Positions 1-11,788 of a DNA stretch of 64,000 bases are shown here, one piece after another. A program made the translations under genes and the position numbers. The number at the start of each line of letters is the position of its first letter. Positions within the stretch are counted from its first letter, which is position 1. Below the pieces are notes generated by a model. The model did not search any database and was not told where the DNA came from. It worked only from the letters and a program-made list of their open reading frames with translations. The DNA lies in assembly GCA_963575645.1 (NCBI GenBank), contig OY754469.1:17254001-17318000 (forward strand), read 5' to 3'. This stretch comes from Xanthostigma xanthostigma. Its lineage: Eukaryota; Arthropoda; Insecta; Raphidioptera; Raphidiidae.

Positions 1-247
1 TGTATGCTAAATACACCATCGCCAGTCGCAATACTCGGATAACAAAAGAACGTTGCGTAAATGGGTCTGTTTTTTGATTTTTCAGACCATTAAGTCCATT
101 CAGGTATTGATAAAAACGTGTATGTAAAAAATGGCACATTGTGAAATATGACCATCTATAGTAATTGATATCACATTCATATTTTATTAAAAATTATTAC
201 ATTTAAAAACCATCGCATAATGGTACAATTGACTATTATATATTAAA
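1..247. other. AT-rich sequence, nothing recognised
   Basis: No open frame of note, repeat structure or hairpin was seen here. Confidence 0.5.
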
Positions 248-897
248 CTAGCTTTTGCCCGCGGCTTCGCTCGCAACAAGTTTGATTTTGATTGATCAGT
301 TTTAGTTTTAGTCTTTTCATTTTAGGTTCAAAGAATATGTCGTACTAATAGAAAAAATATTATCTACAAAACTTCTTTATAGACAATTATCTTCACTAAT
401 CTATTTGTTGGTGCCAAAATTACCAAACTACTGGGCGAGCTGATGCGTGAGCAAGAATAATAAATTATGACTTTTTAGAATTTTTTTGTTGTTCAAGTGT
501 AATAAATTTCAAAATTGATGACATTCACGTGATCAACGTTCCAACAAACCTTGAAAATGACACCCATGTTGATTTTTAGATTATTTACTTCTTTTCACCC
601 TCTGAAGGGGTTGTTTTTGAAAAAGCACGAAACACTTATTTATTTATTTGTTCACCGGAGTAATCCTGCGCATTTTCGAATTGATATATCTATCTTATAT
701 GGTTTCTTCACGCAAATTTTGAACCCCCCGTTACACTCTTTTAGGGGTTAGATTTTCAAAAATCTGTTCTTAGCGGGATGTCTACGTCATGATAACTATC
801 TGTGTACCAAATTTCAGCCCAATCCGTGCAGTGGTTTCAGCTGTGCGTTGATAGATCAGTCAGGCAGTCAGTCACGGTTTCCTTTTATATACCTAGT
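248..897 (+). repeat. Retroposon-like interspersed repeat with CCCGCGGCTTCGCTCGC head
   Basis: The block opens with a CCCGCGGCTTCGC head and ends with a tail reading roughly 'accaaatttcagcccaatcc ... gtgcgttgatagatcagtca' followed by a T/A-rich stretch. This head-and-tail layout is typical of very common lepidopteran non-autonomous retroposons (SINE or truncated RTE-like LINE). The short open frame at 551-751 has no recognisable domain and lies within the repeat, so it is not called a gene. The exact family is not assigned. Confidence 0.6.
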
Positions 898-1789
898 ATA
901 CAGAGGTTAATTCAATGAAAAGTTGCAAAGTTTGACATTTACTTATTTTCTGGTTCAAGTACTCAATATTCTGCAGGTGTTTTCGAAAAAAATCGTAATT
1001 ATGAGTTTGTTTGAAGGAGTAGAGGGAAAATAAAAAAAAATAAATCTGAGGAATTTTCTGAAAACCATACGTAAAAAATTTAGTTTCAATTAGTTGAGCG
1101 GTGTGTCAGCTAGGTTTGTGCACAGATGGATGGACGAACATTTTAAACTAGTTTTTCGAATTCAATTTTTTCGCCATTTACTTCACTCCTATAGTCGCTT
1201 GGAAGTAAATATTTACCGCCGACTTATGGGCCTGTTATTGATATATATTCTTATATTTTTTGTTTTAAAAATTTGACAAACTAAATTTGTGTATATTTAT
1301 ATTTGTCTTTTATATTTTTAAAATTTGAAGTACGCAAAACTAATGCATTAAAGAAATAAATTTGTCGTGTTGAAACATCATGTTATCTTTTATGTTCGTA
1401 TATTTAAGAGTTGAATTGCTAATGGAATAGAACTCGCTGGTTTCATTGGCGTAGCATTTTAAACATATTTTTTTGATACTGAAATAACCCGTCTAACTGC
1501 GAATTAAGGCAAGTAAATGTTAACTTATCAATCCAAAAGTAATTTTTAAAATCGATCACCTGTCATTTACCATTTAACACTATAAAAGGAAAAGGACTAG
1601 CAAAGCAGGTGTAATTTTTGTAAACAACTCAGATTGAAAATGACTACACATACAGCTGGCAAAAATGTTATTAAGATGTGAACATTAAGTCGGAATTGAC
1701 AGCTAATAGAACTACATTTTTTTATAGATTATCCAATTGTCTTGCAATTTATGTAAAAAAAAATTAAAAGAAATTTGAGCCTGCAGGCT
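898..1789. other. Unassigned stretch with a possible retroposon tail
   Basis: Mostly AT-rich sequence. Around 1094-1140 the wording 'gttgagcggtgtgtcagct' followed by 'cacagatggatggacgaac' resembles the tail of the retroposon class at 248-897. No gene was seen. Confidence 0.35.
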
Positions 1790-2275
1790 ACCCCTGAAAC
1801 TTCCCGCTATTTTCGAGTTCAAAACGCTCCAAAATATATAAAACATAGCAAGAAGTTTATTTTTTTGATCTTCGAAAAAAAAAACACTTTTTTACGAATT
1901 TTTTGTTTACATCTCGTGAAGAAATGAACCGATTTTGATGCGGTTTGCGGCAATCGACGCAGTTTTTTGAGAAGAACTGATTGTATTTTGGAATTACTCA
2001 GTAGCTTAGAAAATATTCTAAAAAAATAATATTCCAAAAATTTTTGAAATGTATTTTTGAGATTTCTCAAAATCTATTAGATCGAATCATTCTTAATTTT
2101 CAAGAAATCTAAGTTTAGCAAAGTCACGTCAGATGCCGTTTTAATCGGGCATTCCGTTCAAAAGCAATAATAGGTTTACATACACACAAACACACACACA
2201 CATGCTATACAGCCCTACAGACAATAGCTTCCCGATTTTTTATTTCTTGCGGGAAATTATAAATTTTTATATCAG
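1790..2275 (+). repeat. Retroposon-like fragment with (CA)n microsatellite
   Basis: The block runs from 'cctgcaggctacccctgaaa' to 'ttgcgggaaattat'. It carries an imperfect CA microsatellite at about 2181-2202 close to its 3' end. The alternation of conserved and low-complexity tracts and a tail microsatellite fit a degraded retroposon. Only one copy is visible in this window, so family membership is inferred. Confidence 0.35.
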
Positions 2276-3003
2276 TAAGAAATCAGATTTAACTACGATA
2301 CTGCATTTCCCTTCATACAGTAGGTGGCTCACCTAGCCGTTGGCTAACGGACCTTTTAAGGAAAGGTCCAGTTGCCGCGACTGGAACGCTGAAACCTGCA
2401 AATGTTTATAAAGTTTTGGCGTGGGCACACAGCCACAGCCCGAAGATCGTCGACTAGCTATATAATAATATTATTTACTTCTTAATTCTTTACATTAATC
2501 TATAAACAGTTTTGTTCTTTTAAAATGTTTATAAACGTCCTCTGAAAAAATTACATCCGTTTTTCTAAAGCACCTTATGATTCGTTTACCTTGTCGTGTA
2601 GCTACAAAATAATTAAATGTAAAAAAAAATTTTAAATATAAAGGATAGAGACATACATACAGATGAAGCTAACAAAAGAGTGTTAAAAATGCTCGTGTTT
2701 ATCTCTCACACAAAAACTATAGATAACCTGGACTCTGGAGTCATGACTTTTACACAGTTTAAATCCGAATGAATGAGACTATTTTCAGTTCGCTTCCATT
2801 AGAATAAGTTAGCTCTATCTAGGCGAAATCGGGTTGGGTAGTTACTATTATGTAAAACGTACTTTCTGAATAATCAACATTATGCAGTATTAACATTAAT
2901 GAAAAATATAAAAAGATTGTCGGTCTGTAGTATATTGCAACGAAAAAATAGATATTCATAAAAAATATTAGTTTTTGTAGTTTTTAAGTAATGAATGTGC
3001 AAC
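2276..3003. other. Unassigned stretch
   Basis: No coding frame with family resemblance was found. A short inverted motif occurs near 2338-2372 (tagccgttggctaac; ggaccttttaaggaaaggtcc), compatible with a small hairpin. Otherwise AT-rich. Confidence 0.3.
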
Positions 3004-3300
3004 ATGGACGTGTGTAGTTCGGTGGAAGAAGTTTTTATTTTAACGATGTTGTATGAAGAGGAATTAAGAAGCCAGAAAAAAAGTTTTGATTTCACCCAAT
3101 CAATGGGAAGAGGAAGCAATATGGTGATTTTTTTATTTACTTCCTGCGTTATAGGAACAGATCAACAAAAATCCTTACGGTATTTTAGAATATATCACAA
3201 CAAAAAATCTATGACCTCTTGGATATCATTCCTCCTCACTTATTTTAGCAAACTAGCACCAAAACACAAGATTAAGTCTGCTCAGCACGGCCAGACATAG
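3004..3300 (+). pseudogene. Decayed N-terminal part of a PIF/Harbinger nuclease (HARBI1-like)
   Basis: The frame starts at an ATG with an acidic/serine N-terminus (MDVCSSVEEVFILTMLYEEE) like many Harbinger nucleases. About 30 residues on, the neighbouring frame reads RKQYGDF, close to the family's R-x-x-x-GEF/GEY segment. The original frame resumes with RYFRIYHNKK, close to the conserved YFRM segment that precedes the nuclease domain. This needs at least two frame changes between about 3110 and 3170, and the catalytic DDE part is absent, so it is a broken fragment. The assignment rests on remembered family pattern, not alignment; no flanking TIRs were identified. Confidence 0.45.
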
Positions 3301-3374
3301 GATTTATAGGTTAGAATTATATTCCAACCGACAAGATTTGCTGGTTGCTGGTGACGGTACGTACAGGTCCTGGT

Positions 3375-3810
3375 CTAATGTGCACTACTCCATCGCTGCA
3401 CGCGAGGCTAGAAACACTGCTGGGACTTCTGCTGGCCGGCAGGCTGGCGACGAGGCTGGAAATGACGTCACTGCGGGCTCGCCTACTAGCTCACAAGATA
3501 GATTTTAAAATTAGAACAGGGGCTATTTTTCTCTCTCGGTCCTCTGCGTGCTCTGAGAAAGAACTAATCAGGAAACAGTATCTTGTCACGTGGTCAACTT
3601 AAACGAACGCTCCCAAACAAACACTGTGCCACAGAGTGTGTTCTGTTCAGAGACAATAGACGTTCACTTTTGTTACCGTTCTATCACTGCGCGTGCACCG
3701 AACCTGCCTATAAAGCAAGCTTGAAAAGACGTCTCGTGTGAAGCGAGCACATAAAACCAATCAAGAAAGTCAGCGCTAAAAAACTAGTAGTCAAATAAGG
3801 CCGCTGCACA
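3375..3810 (+). mobile_element. Family C TIR element, copy 1
   Basis: About 430 bp matching in inverted orientation the block at 7675-8107 and the block at 47985-48395. One end reads gctgcacgcgaggctagaaa; the other carries ggccgctgcacacga, so the ends are inverted copies of GGCCGCTGCACACGAGGC. The interior holds shared landmarks such as caggaaacagtatcttgtca and gaaaagacgtctcgtgtga. No transposase is encoded; it is a non-autonomous DNA transposon. The short frame at 3345-3602 lies in this repeat and is not a gene. Confidence 0.7.
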
Positions 3811-4119
3811 CGAACGGGATTTTCTGATCCGTGCTGTGCTGGTTAGTGCAGGAATAGTGAACGCGGTTTTTTCCACATCTGTAGACAATTCTTTAATATT
3901 GATGTTCTCGAACAGACCTTAAAATTATGTATATAAGTATAGTCAGATGGTAGATTATAGCTATATAAAAATTTACATGTGTATAACCACAATGCAGTTT
4001 TAAATTTCAGCCTTGAACAAAGTATTGTGTATAATATGGTATGTGCGTATCTTAAAATGAAAATTAGTTGTTTGTAATTACGGCTATTTGTAATGACAGT
4101 AAATATTTTTTGTAGGTAC

Positions 4120-4335
4120 TATCCCCTATGAAATAACCGCTTTACAGGCACGTAAACTAAACCCATTAGGCACTATTAAAGTAAAACAGAATTGGTCGTT
4201 TGTGTCCCAGTTGTTTTTTATAACCTATTGAAGGTGAGATTGTTCAAAAGTGAACTGTCAAAAATTTTGAAAATGAAGTGAAAAACAGCTACGTGAAAAA
4301 ATACAATATATCCCTCGTGCGCAATGGTACTACGG
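4120..4335 (+). repeat. Family F MITE, copy 1
   Basis: Shares 'tcccctatgaaataaccgct' and 'gtgaactgtcaaaaattttg', then 'cagctacgtgaaaaaata' and 'cctcgtgcgcaatgg', with blocks at 24405-24610 (reverse) and 26350-26625. The ends are imperfect inverted copies of a CCTATAAAATAGCTG motif, best seen in the other copies. Confidence 0.55.
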
Positions 4336-4689
4336 CTCGTAGATTGTAAACTGTAGATTATAGACGCTCAAAATCTGAGATCATCAAACTACTACGATTC
4401 GTGTGCGACTATTAAATATCGCTGGCATTCGTTGTAGGTAAAGTCACAACTCGTTATAATATAATCCTTTACGACACTAGTGCTGGGTTGCAGAAAGGAT
4501 TGTCAGGAAATTTGATTTGACAATGACCTTAGATTGTGATCATATATTTAAGTTTTCGGAATGCAGGAGCAGTCTAATGTCGTATTCAAACTCCCTGTCA
4601 TCTAGAAGGTTAGATTGTACTCGCACTTAAAAAAAAAATTGGTTGTCTGTAAAGTCGGTTTACGGACGATAGTTTTACGTTATAACGTA

Positions 4690-4775
4690 TTCCGTAATAC
4701 ATAACCTAAACCTCCCAAAATTTGGTTTCAATCCGCTTATCCTTGGTGTCGGAATGATAAGAAATGTCAAAAGTG
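4690..4775 (-). repeat. Family E fragment
   Basis: The phrase 'cccaaaatttggtttcaatc' followed by 'cgcttatcc' recurs near 20380 and, in reverse complement, near 40850-40910. This is a short piece of an interspersed repeat family. Confidence 0.45.
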
Positions 4776-6187
4776 ACGTTTGCAACTTACAAAGTATTAT
4801 GTTCTAATAATAATTAGTTATTCCAATACTTAACTTAGCAGGCTTTGCATTTCACAATATACTAATGTCAAAAAATTGAATTAAACATTAGAAATGCAGC
4901 TGTTTTCATGTTAAGACAAGACATACGTTTGCTTCTAATTTCCATGTACGGCAAACAAAGACAACCGACCGCGTCGTGCCATGCATTACACAACATTGCA
5001 TTTATACAGCTATTTCTCTATATAAATTTGTATAAAATATTTTTCTATATAAATTTGTATAAAAAAACTGTTTAGGCAAATTCTGTTATACGAAATCTAT
5101 GTAAAATGTTCTCCTCTTTCGTTTAAGACTGGTTTCAAACCGATCTGATTTAAATTGAGCGAGAAATTAGCAAAAAGCACGCACCGGGTCAGGCGGAACG
5201 TTACGCGTTAGGAACGTTAGGAACGTTACGTTACACACTTTTTCGAACATGCAGCCGGTGTTTTATCAATTTATAATATTGGTGATTCATCAATTTATAA
5301 GACGTTATCACGTCAACAATATATGATTCGTTTACATAGAAAAACATCGCTGTTCAAACTAAATATTGATTAAAATGCGTGGAAAAAAGTTGTTTCGAAG
5401 TGGAAGTTGTACACTAAAAACTATGTATTACCACATGTCTTTTTAATCGATCAATTATTATTTTTCAGGTAGGATCGATTTAAAATTCTATAATGCATTT
5501 CTCATGGTGAAATTTGTGTGGTTACAATCTAAGAACATTATCAAATCAGAACAAACATGCAACACTGTAACAGCTTTAAAGCCTAGAGTTTTCATTAAAT
5601 TTAAACTATTTAATGCAAACAATAAAACAAAAGAAAAAGAATTCTTAACTTTAAAAGTTTACCTAGAGTCAACTTTGTATTGACAAAGTACCTACCTAAA
5701 ACCTATCGAGAAAGGCAAAGTGCTTCGATAATTGAATTTATGTCTACGTAGAATTTCAGACTGTACTGAACACAAGGCTATGTCTTGTCATCAGCTTCAA
5801 ATTAAAGCATATTATGTGCTTTATATAGAATGTATTAATGAAATAAATGGGAAAATATTTCTGGGGCTATTTTTGTCTTGAATGAATATGGATTCTACTT
5901 AACTCCGTAACCGAGAAGACAACGGCTGGAAACACTTAGCATATTTTCAATTTTAACAGTTCGATCGTCCATCCACTGCATTTTATAAGCTTTATAAATA
6001 AACATTAGGTGCGTAAAAGTCCGAATTATTAGAGTAATATGATTGTTTTCGTTTGATTGACATACCTACGTTAATGAGTAAATGCTAATTATGTCATAGA
6101 AAGTAATCTTTTTTTTAAAACTTTAAAAATTCCGTATTATCCGAGTTTTTCAATTATTCTAGGTAGAATCTATATGCATCTATACTT
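4776..6187. other. AT-rich stretch with a short tandem duplication
   Basis: At 5012-5067 the phrase 'tctatataaatttgtataaa' occurs twice in tandem, and at 5208-5235 'ggaacgtta' is repeated. No gene or larger repeat structure was recognised in the rest. Confidence 0.4.
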
Positions 6188-6541
6188 CTATACTATAATA
6201 TATAAAGCTGAAGAGTTTGTTTGTTTGGTTGATTGCGCTAATCTCAGGAATTACTGGTTAGAATTGATTTTTTTTTGTTGGATAGTCCATTTATCAAGGA
6301 AGGCTATAGGCTATATAATATCACGCTACAATCAATAGGAGCGGAGTATCAATGAAAAATGTTGCAAAATGTAATTCAAAATTGTCCGTCCGACAAAAAC
6401 CTTTGAACGGGAACTCCGATAATCATGAAATTTGGACACAACATTCATCTCGGTAAACTAAGATGAATGTGCGTACTCATGTCCCTTCCTTCCCCATTCG
6501 TTCTTTTGCACTCGGGTGAAACCGGGCGGGACCGCCAGTTT
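6188..6541 (-). repeat. Family A retroposon, copy 1 (reverse)
   Basis: The reverse complement opens with 'ggtcccgcccggtttcaccc' followed by 'gagtgcaaaagaacgaatgg' and closes with 'cttcagctttatatatt'. It aligns by eye along its whole length with 37078-37420, and more weakly with 28005-28412. This is a typical lepidopteran short retroposon. Confidence 0.7.
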
Positions 6542-7312
6542 TAAATATATGGTGCTATTCTGTATGGTCAATATAAGAATAATATTGCTGTTAATTTTTA
6601 ATCACTTTTTAACAAAAACATATCTAAACTAAAACCGCATCTGAATGGATCAAACCGTTTTCCAGATAAATGGCGACATTCGAGTGCAGAAACAAACTAA
6701 CACACTACAAACAATCTCTCAGGCTAAACGCATTTACCTGCTCCGTTCCGTTGTGGGTAAAAATAGGACAAAAATTTAACAGCGCTGTTAATTTTAACAT
6801 TGATCATAGCTCCATTAATGTTTCTTCTAAATTATATGATATATAAAATGTTAAATTGAGATAACTTTTAAAATTTCTGGAAAGCCTGTATATTAAGTTA
6901 TTAAATACACTTTAAGCAGAGTGCCCACTGAAGCAACAGGACACAACAGATAACAACGATGATGCGACACATTCTTTTATGTAGACGACGTGACGTGACA
7001 TTAAGCAAAGTTATGTACAAAGCGCGCAGATCAGGATAATGCTCTGTCAAAAATGACATGTTTTTATCTTGGTTAGTTATCGTGTTTAAATAAACTCCCG
7101 TCCTCCCTTACTTGAAAGTTCATTTAAAGAGATAGTATAATAATAATAATATTTTACATTTATGATCGGTTTCAGATATGATATTTATAGCTTTAAATCT
7201 ACATTTAAAACAGTCGTATCAGAAATCCGTACATAATGTACAATTATTATATTAAAAATATTTTCTGGATCGTCGATATTTTTTTGTATATGTCGAACAT
7301 TTTAATGTTTTA
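6542..7312. other. AT-rich stretch, nothing recognised
   Basis: No gene, hairpin or repeat match was noticed apart from a short (TAA)n run near 7137-7152. Confidence 0.4.
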
Positions 7313-7674
7313 AAATCTTTGATTAACGTCTGATTAAAACTCTTCAATAAATAAAATTATCGACCAATTTTTCAGACAATATATACCTATTATTAACAAA
7401 AAAATATAAAATAATAATTTTATTTATTGAATTTTAATGTTTTTCCATGACAAAATAATTTATATTGGTTTTTCGTAATTAATTCATTTTAATCAAAGAA
7501 ATAATGAAATTTGGCAGATTTATTTAAATTGTGTATTCTATATACTTTTACAATTATTTTTTGTTGAGAATTTCGAAAAAAAAATTTTAAAAGTAACGAA
7601 ATATTTACATAATTAATTTCGCAACTTGTACATTTTCAGAGACTGCAATTAAAATTATTTTACTAGGAACTGAA

Positions 7675-8107
7675 GAGGCTATATTCCCTGCTAGATTTGA
7701 CTACTAGTTTTCTAGCGCTGTTTGTCTTGATTGATTGTATATGCTCGCTTCACACGAGACGTCTTTTCAAACTTGCTTTGTATAGGTAGGTTTGGTGCGC
7801 ACGCAATTATAGAACGGTAACAAAAGTGGACGTTTATTGTCTCTGAACAGAACACACACTATGACACAGTGTTTGTTTATGGGCGTTTGTTCATGTCGCC
7901 TACGTGACGAGATACTGTTTCCTGATTGGTTCTTGCTCAGAGCAAGCAGGGGACCAAGCAAGAAAAATAGCCCCTGTTCTAATTTTAACATCCTTCTTGT
8001 GAGCTAAGTAGGCGAGCCCGCAGTGACGTCATTTCAAGCCTCGTAGTTTGCCTGCCGGCCGCAGAGGTCTCAGCAGTGTTCCCAGCCTCATGTGCAGCGG
8101 CCTTTAT
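7675..8107 (-). mobile_element. Family C TIR element, copy 2 (reverse)
   Basis: Reverse-orientation counterpart of 3375-3810. It keeps the end 'cctcatgtgcagcggccttt' at its right side and 'gctagatttgactactag' at its left. It shares an internal block with copy 3 (gtgacgagatactgtttcct and gattggttcttgctcagagc). Non-coding; the frame at 7767-7991 lies entirely inside it. Confidence 0.7.
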
Positions 8108-8742
8108 ATAGTCAAAGAGGATAGATTATTTATAGATTACAGACACTCAACAGTTTAGGGTCAATATCAAGGGAAAGAGGAGAAGATGACATTTCCTTAA
8201 AATCAAGAAAACATTAACATTTTAGAAATAACACATCTGAATAGAAGTATAGCTAGTGAATTGTAGGACTCTAAAACCATGTCGCTCCTTATTTTGCTGC
8301 AGAAAAACACTGCACTATTGTTGAACTCTATTAACTGCAATTTCTTGGATCTTTATCTTTGTTCATTCATCTTAAATACAAGCGGCCGCAATTGTTGTCA
8401 TATTATTTTAAATTAACCATATCAAATCAGTGATTATACGTATTGAAAAATTATCTCGTATCTTGTTTCGCTGAAAATCGACTTCTTCCGTTGACTGTCA
8501 GCAGTGTTAGGAAATTATTACGCTTTTGTGCCCGTTCCCGTATCGCTTGGTGCGTCATGAGTTGATCTTCATGAGAATTTATAAGACACGCATCGCTCGC
8601 GCCAGTACTTAATCCATACGCAAAAGAATATAAAATTGACCATTCTAAAAATCGCGTAAAACGTGTGTTGATATTACGTCTCATTCTGGAACTGTGGAAA
8701 CTTTTGTAATTTTTAGGATATTTTAAATGGGCACAACTTCTT

Positions 8743-9060
8743 AATAAATAAAATTATCGGCTTATAATTTTTCAAACAATATATTAACAAATTATATAAT
8801 TATACTTCAATTAATTAACGTGTCGATCCGGATTTGGATCTTCTTCATAATTGTGCTAAAAATATTATTTTTTCATTAATATTTCGATACTGAAAAAACT
8901 CAACTGGAATTCTTTTATAAATTAATTACTAATTGACTTTTATATTTTTTAGCTCAATTCTGAAAAGGTTCAAACCCGGATCAAAACGTTAATTTATTGA
9001 ATTATAATTATATAATTTGTTAATATATATTGTCTGAAAAATTGGTCGATAATTTTATTA
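8743..9060. mobile_element. MITE-like element with ~90-bp inverted arms
   Basis: The left arm (ataaataaaattatcgg through gtcgatccgg) is matched by the inverted right arm starting at 'ccggatcaaaacgttaattt'. The spacer is about 140 bp. No protein is encoded. Confidence 0.6.
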
Positions 9061-9090
9061 TAGAGTAATCAGACGTTAATCAAAAATTTG

Positions 9091-10490
9091 ACAACTTCTT
9101 AATCCCAAAAGTTGAAATTAGTGTCTTTTTCTGTTTGATTTTTTCTGCAGAGCTGGTCACATTGGGTTTATATTCAGAGGACTATGTTACAAGTTTTTAG
9201 TGCTTGGTCATTGTTCGTTCATCTTATTCATTATATTTCGTGCATATATGCAATAATTACTGTCATATATTAAATTAATCGTATCTGATGTACATACATA
9301 ATTAAAACGGAGCGTATTAGTCTGTCTGCCACGCACCATGTTCCATATAAGAGAGACTTTAAACCTCTGCTTTAAACCACAATCCAATAAGATTGTACAA
9401 TATAATATAGTATACTGCATTAATGAATTAGATGTGCTTCTCTTACTTAGTGAATGACATGCAGCGCAAGCGCGTGTCATTCCAAACGTCCCTCGTGGTC
9501 GCCTGTAATTATAGCTCTTCTCCTTTAACTTAATTAATAAGACTTGAAGCAGCCCCGTGGGGGTCGTAACGGAAGTCTTTGTACTATTAATCCTTTTGCT
9601 TCCATAGATGTGTGAATGCTTTTGGCTGGAGTAGACAGGGCAGGTTAAATGTATTATGTGTGGACTAAATGATGCTGGACAAAGGAATGGTCAATGAACT
9701 GTCATTGGTCGGTTCAGATGGTAATTTATTATCTAATGGCCCATTATAGATAGACATTATACTCTAGTACTCTAGGCGTTTCGTCAATACCGCAATTTCG
9801 AACTAATTTATACACTTTTGTGAGGTTTGCTATAAATTTATAGATTTGTCTTACACGTATGTTATGTGAATCTTCTTCTTGATTGATTTTTATAATTTTT
9901 TCTAAAAATTAATAAATTAAAAAAAAAATTATGAGACGTCTAGAAATGTTTTTTTTTTTAATATTTCGTTATTGAAAATTTTCATATAACGGGAAGTTAT
10001 TTCCGAAAATCGAGTATCAATTTATTGTAACACAGTTCAATCGATTTCCACATTTCTTTTCATATGAAATATGAAAACAGCTAAAATACAAATCTTTACT
10101 ACTATTGATTGACTGTGAGACGTCATTGTGGAGAATTAAAAGCTCATCCAGTATTCGAAATTGTGTAAAATGTACTAAATAACGTCCTGATGTGCTCGCG
10201 CTGTCATAAAAAATAGTCTATGGAGGTTACTACAATTTGTATTCCATGCCAATTAAAATGGTATTTAGTGCTTTTTAGACAATTTCAGCGCTCGATAAGA
10301 ATACTTTTGCCGTATTCAGCTCATAAAAACACTTAATAAATTTTGTTAGAAACATTCTGCGTTAATTATATAAATCAAAATAAATTATAAAATATCAAAA
10401 ACAGCTATTATTACAATTATAATTGAACGAAATATTTTTAAGCGCTCGAATTATCATATTAATGACAAGCAAAAAAATTAAATAACTTAC
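9091..10490. other. Largely unique-looking stretch
   Basis: No repeat match within this window and no convincing reading frame. This quieter stretch leads into the two candidate exons at 10.5 and 11.0 kb. Confidence 0.35.
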
Positions 10491-10521
10491 CTTACACAAT
10501 TTCAATCTCTTTCTGGCAAAC
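10491..10521 (-). CDS. Candidate 31-nt internal microexon (minus strand)
   Basis: On the minus strand a long pyrimidine tract ending ttatttttcag directly precedes 31 nt, followed by a consensus donor gtaagttatt. One frame is open and reads FARKRLKLCK; the other two contain stops. Both splice signals are strong, but such a short match can occur by chance in AT-rich DNA. The parent gene is not identified. If real, it would be part of a gene on the minus strand whose other exons lie outside the recognisable part of the window. Confidence 0.22.
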
Positions 10522-10976
10522 CTGAAAAATAAAAAAAAATTAATTGCAAAAAATACTATTTTTTAAATTTTACAATGAAAGCAACAAATCCGAGCTTTTA
10601 AAAAAAAGGCGCATTTCGAGTCCGCGCCGACAATGACACCCGAATCAACGTTCCACGCTACATTAATTTTAGACTTTACACAAAGCTGATTCGCGCCTAC
10701 ACTCGTGCCTCGACGTCACAGACAAAACAAATCCTGCGTGACAAACTCGTACAGGCATGCTCTACCCATTGTTGACTCAATCGTTGTTAACGAATCATTA
10801 GTCTCGTTGTTATAAAATATAAGCGATTTAAATCTGACAAGAAATTCATGAGCAAATAAACAATTTCCGGCAAAAAAAATTTTTTTTAATGTTTGGTATG
10901 CCGTTCAATTCAGTTTAAGGTGATTTAATACGAGACGCAGTGATATCTTTAATATAGTTTTGGAATCAATACGTTA

Positions 10977-11046
10977 ATGACCTCAATTGGCGTGCGCCTA
11001 GAATTCATAGTGCCTATTGTGATATTTGTATTCAAAGTACAAAATG
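10977..11046 (+). CDS. Candidate first coding exon encoding a signal peptide
   Basis: From the ATG, 23 codons run into a consensus donor (aaaatg|gtgagtat) in phase 1. The peptide begins MTSIGVRLE and continues with the hydrophobic core FIVPIVIFVF, then KVQN, which has the n-region/core/polar layout of a secretory signal peptide. Upstream, 10600-10800 is less AT-rich and contains sites such as cgacgtcaca and gttgactcaat, compatible with a promoter region. No downstream exon was found in the window, and the pogo-like MITE starts only ~50 bp after the donor. This could also be chance. Confidence 0.25.
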
Positions 11047-11098
11047 GTGAGTATATTGTCTACTGACAATATATAGGTACCTATAGCTAAATCGATTA

Positions 11099-11788
11099 CA
11101 GTAAAACCTCGTTAACACGAACTCGTAAAAATCAGGCAAAAAGTTCGTGTTATGTGGGAGTTCGTGTAAACCGAGTATGGCATAAAATACAGTCATTTTT
11201 TAAGTGTCAAATCATGATTTATTTTAAGTAAACATTGAATAATTATTTATTATAAATTATCTAATAACATTAATTGTTCTTAAATATTATCTGAGTTTGA
11301 AAATTTGTTTTTATTTGTTTACAAAATACATTTCAATATTGTTTTGACGATAAGTTGGTCGGAGTTTCTGTGAACATTCAAAATTGATTGTTTCGAGCCT
11401 TTTCAATAAATAAGAGGGGAAAAATTTAGAGGTATGTTTCTATTTATAGGATTTCGAGTGAATTTTTAATCTCTCAGTCCTTTGTCTATTTTTAGAATGT
11501 GAGTTAATTACTTTTGTAATCCCTTAAGCGAATCTTTTCTTTTAGTTGTATTGTATATTCATTGACCAAAATGATCAAAATATATGATTTGAGAATTTTT
11601 GTAGTTCGTATTATCCGATAATTAACCGTGAAGGGACGAAAAAGTTGTTCGAAGTTCGTATTAACGAGGGTTCGTGTTAACCGAACATAATTACATTAAA
11701 GCTTATGTGGTCATTGTCGAGAGCAAATTTTTGTTCGCGTTAAACCGAAATTCGTGTTAACCGTGTTCGTGTTAACGAGGGTTTACTG
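11099..11788. mobile_element. Pogo/mariner-like MITE
   Basis: The element begins cagtaaaacctcgttaacac and ends with the inverse gttaacgagggtttactg. It is flanked on both sides by TA, the target duplication of Tc1/mariner/pogo elements. Subterminal copies of ttcgtgttaaccg are present at both ends. It is 690 bp long and has no coding capacity. Confidence 0.8.

Larger units (their letters stand above)
7313..9090. repeat. Composite region bounded by ~75-bp inverted repeats
   Basis: The sequence at 7313-7388 (containing gattaacgtctgatta and cgaccaatttttcagacaat) recurs inverted at about 9018-9090. Between them lie family C copy 2 and a second inverted pair (8743-8832 with 8975-9060) that uses part of the same motif. 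The interval may be one larger TIR element with nested insertions, or adjacent copies of one MITE family. Confidence 0.45.
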
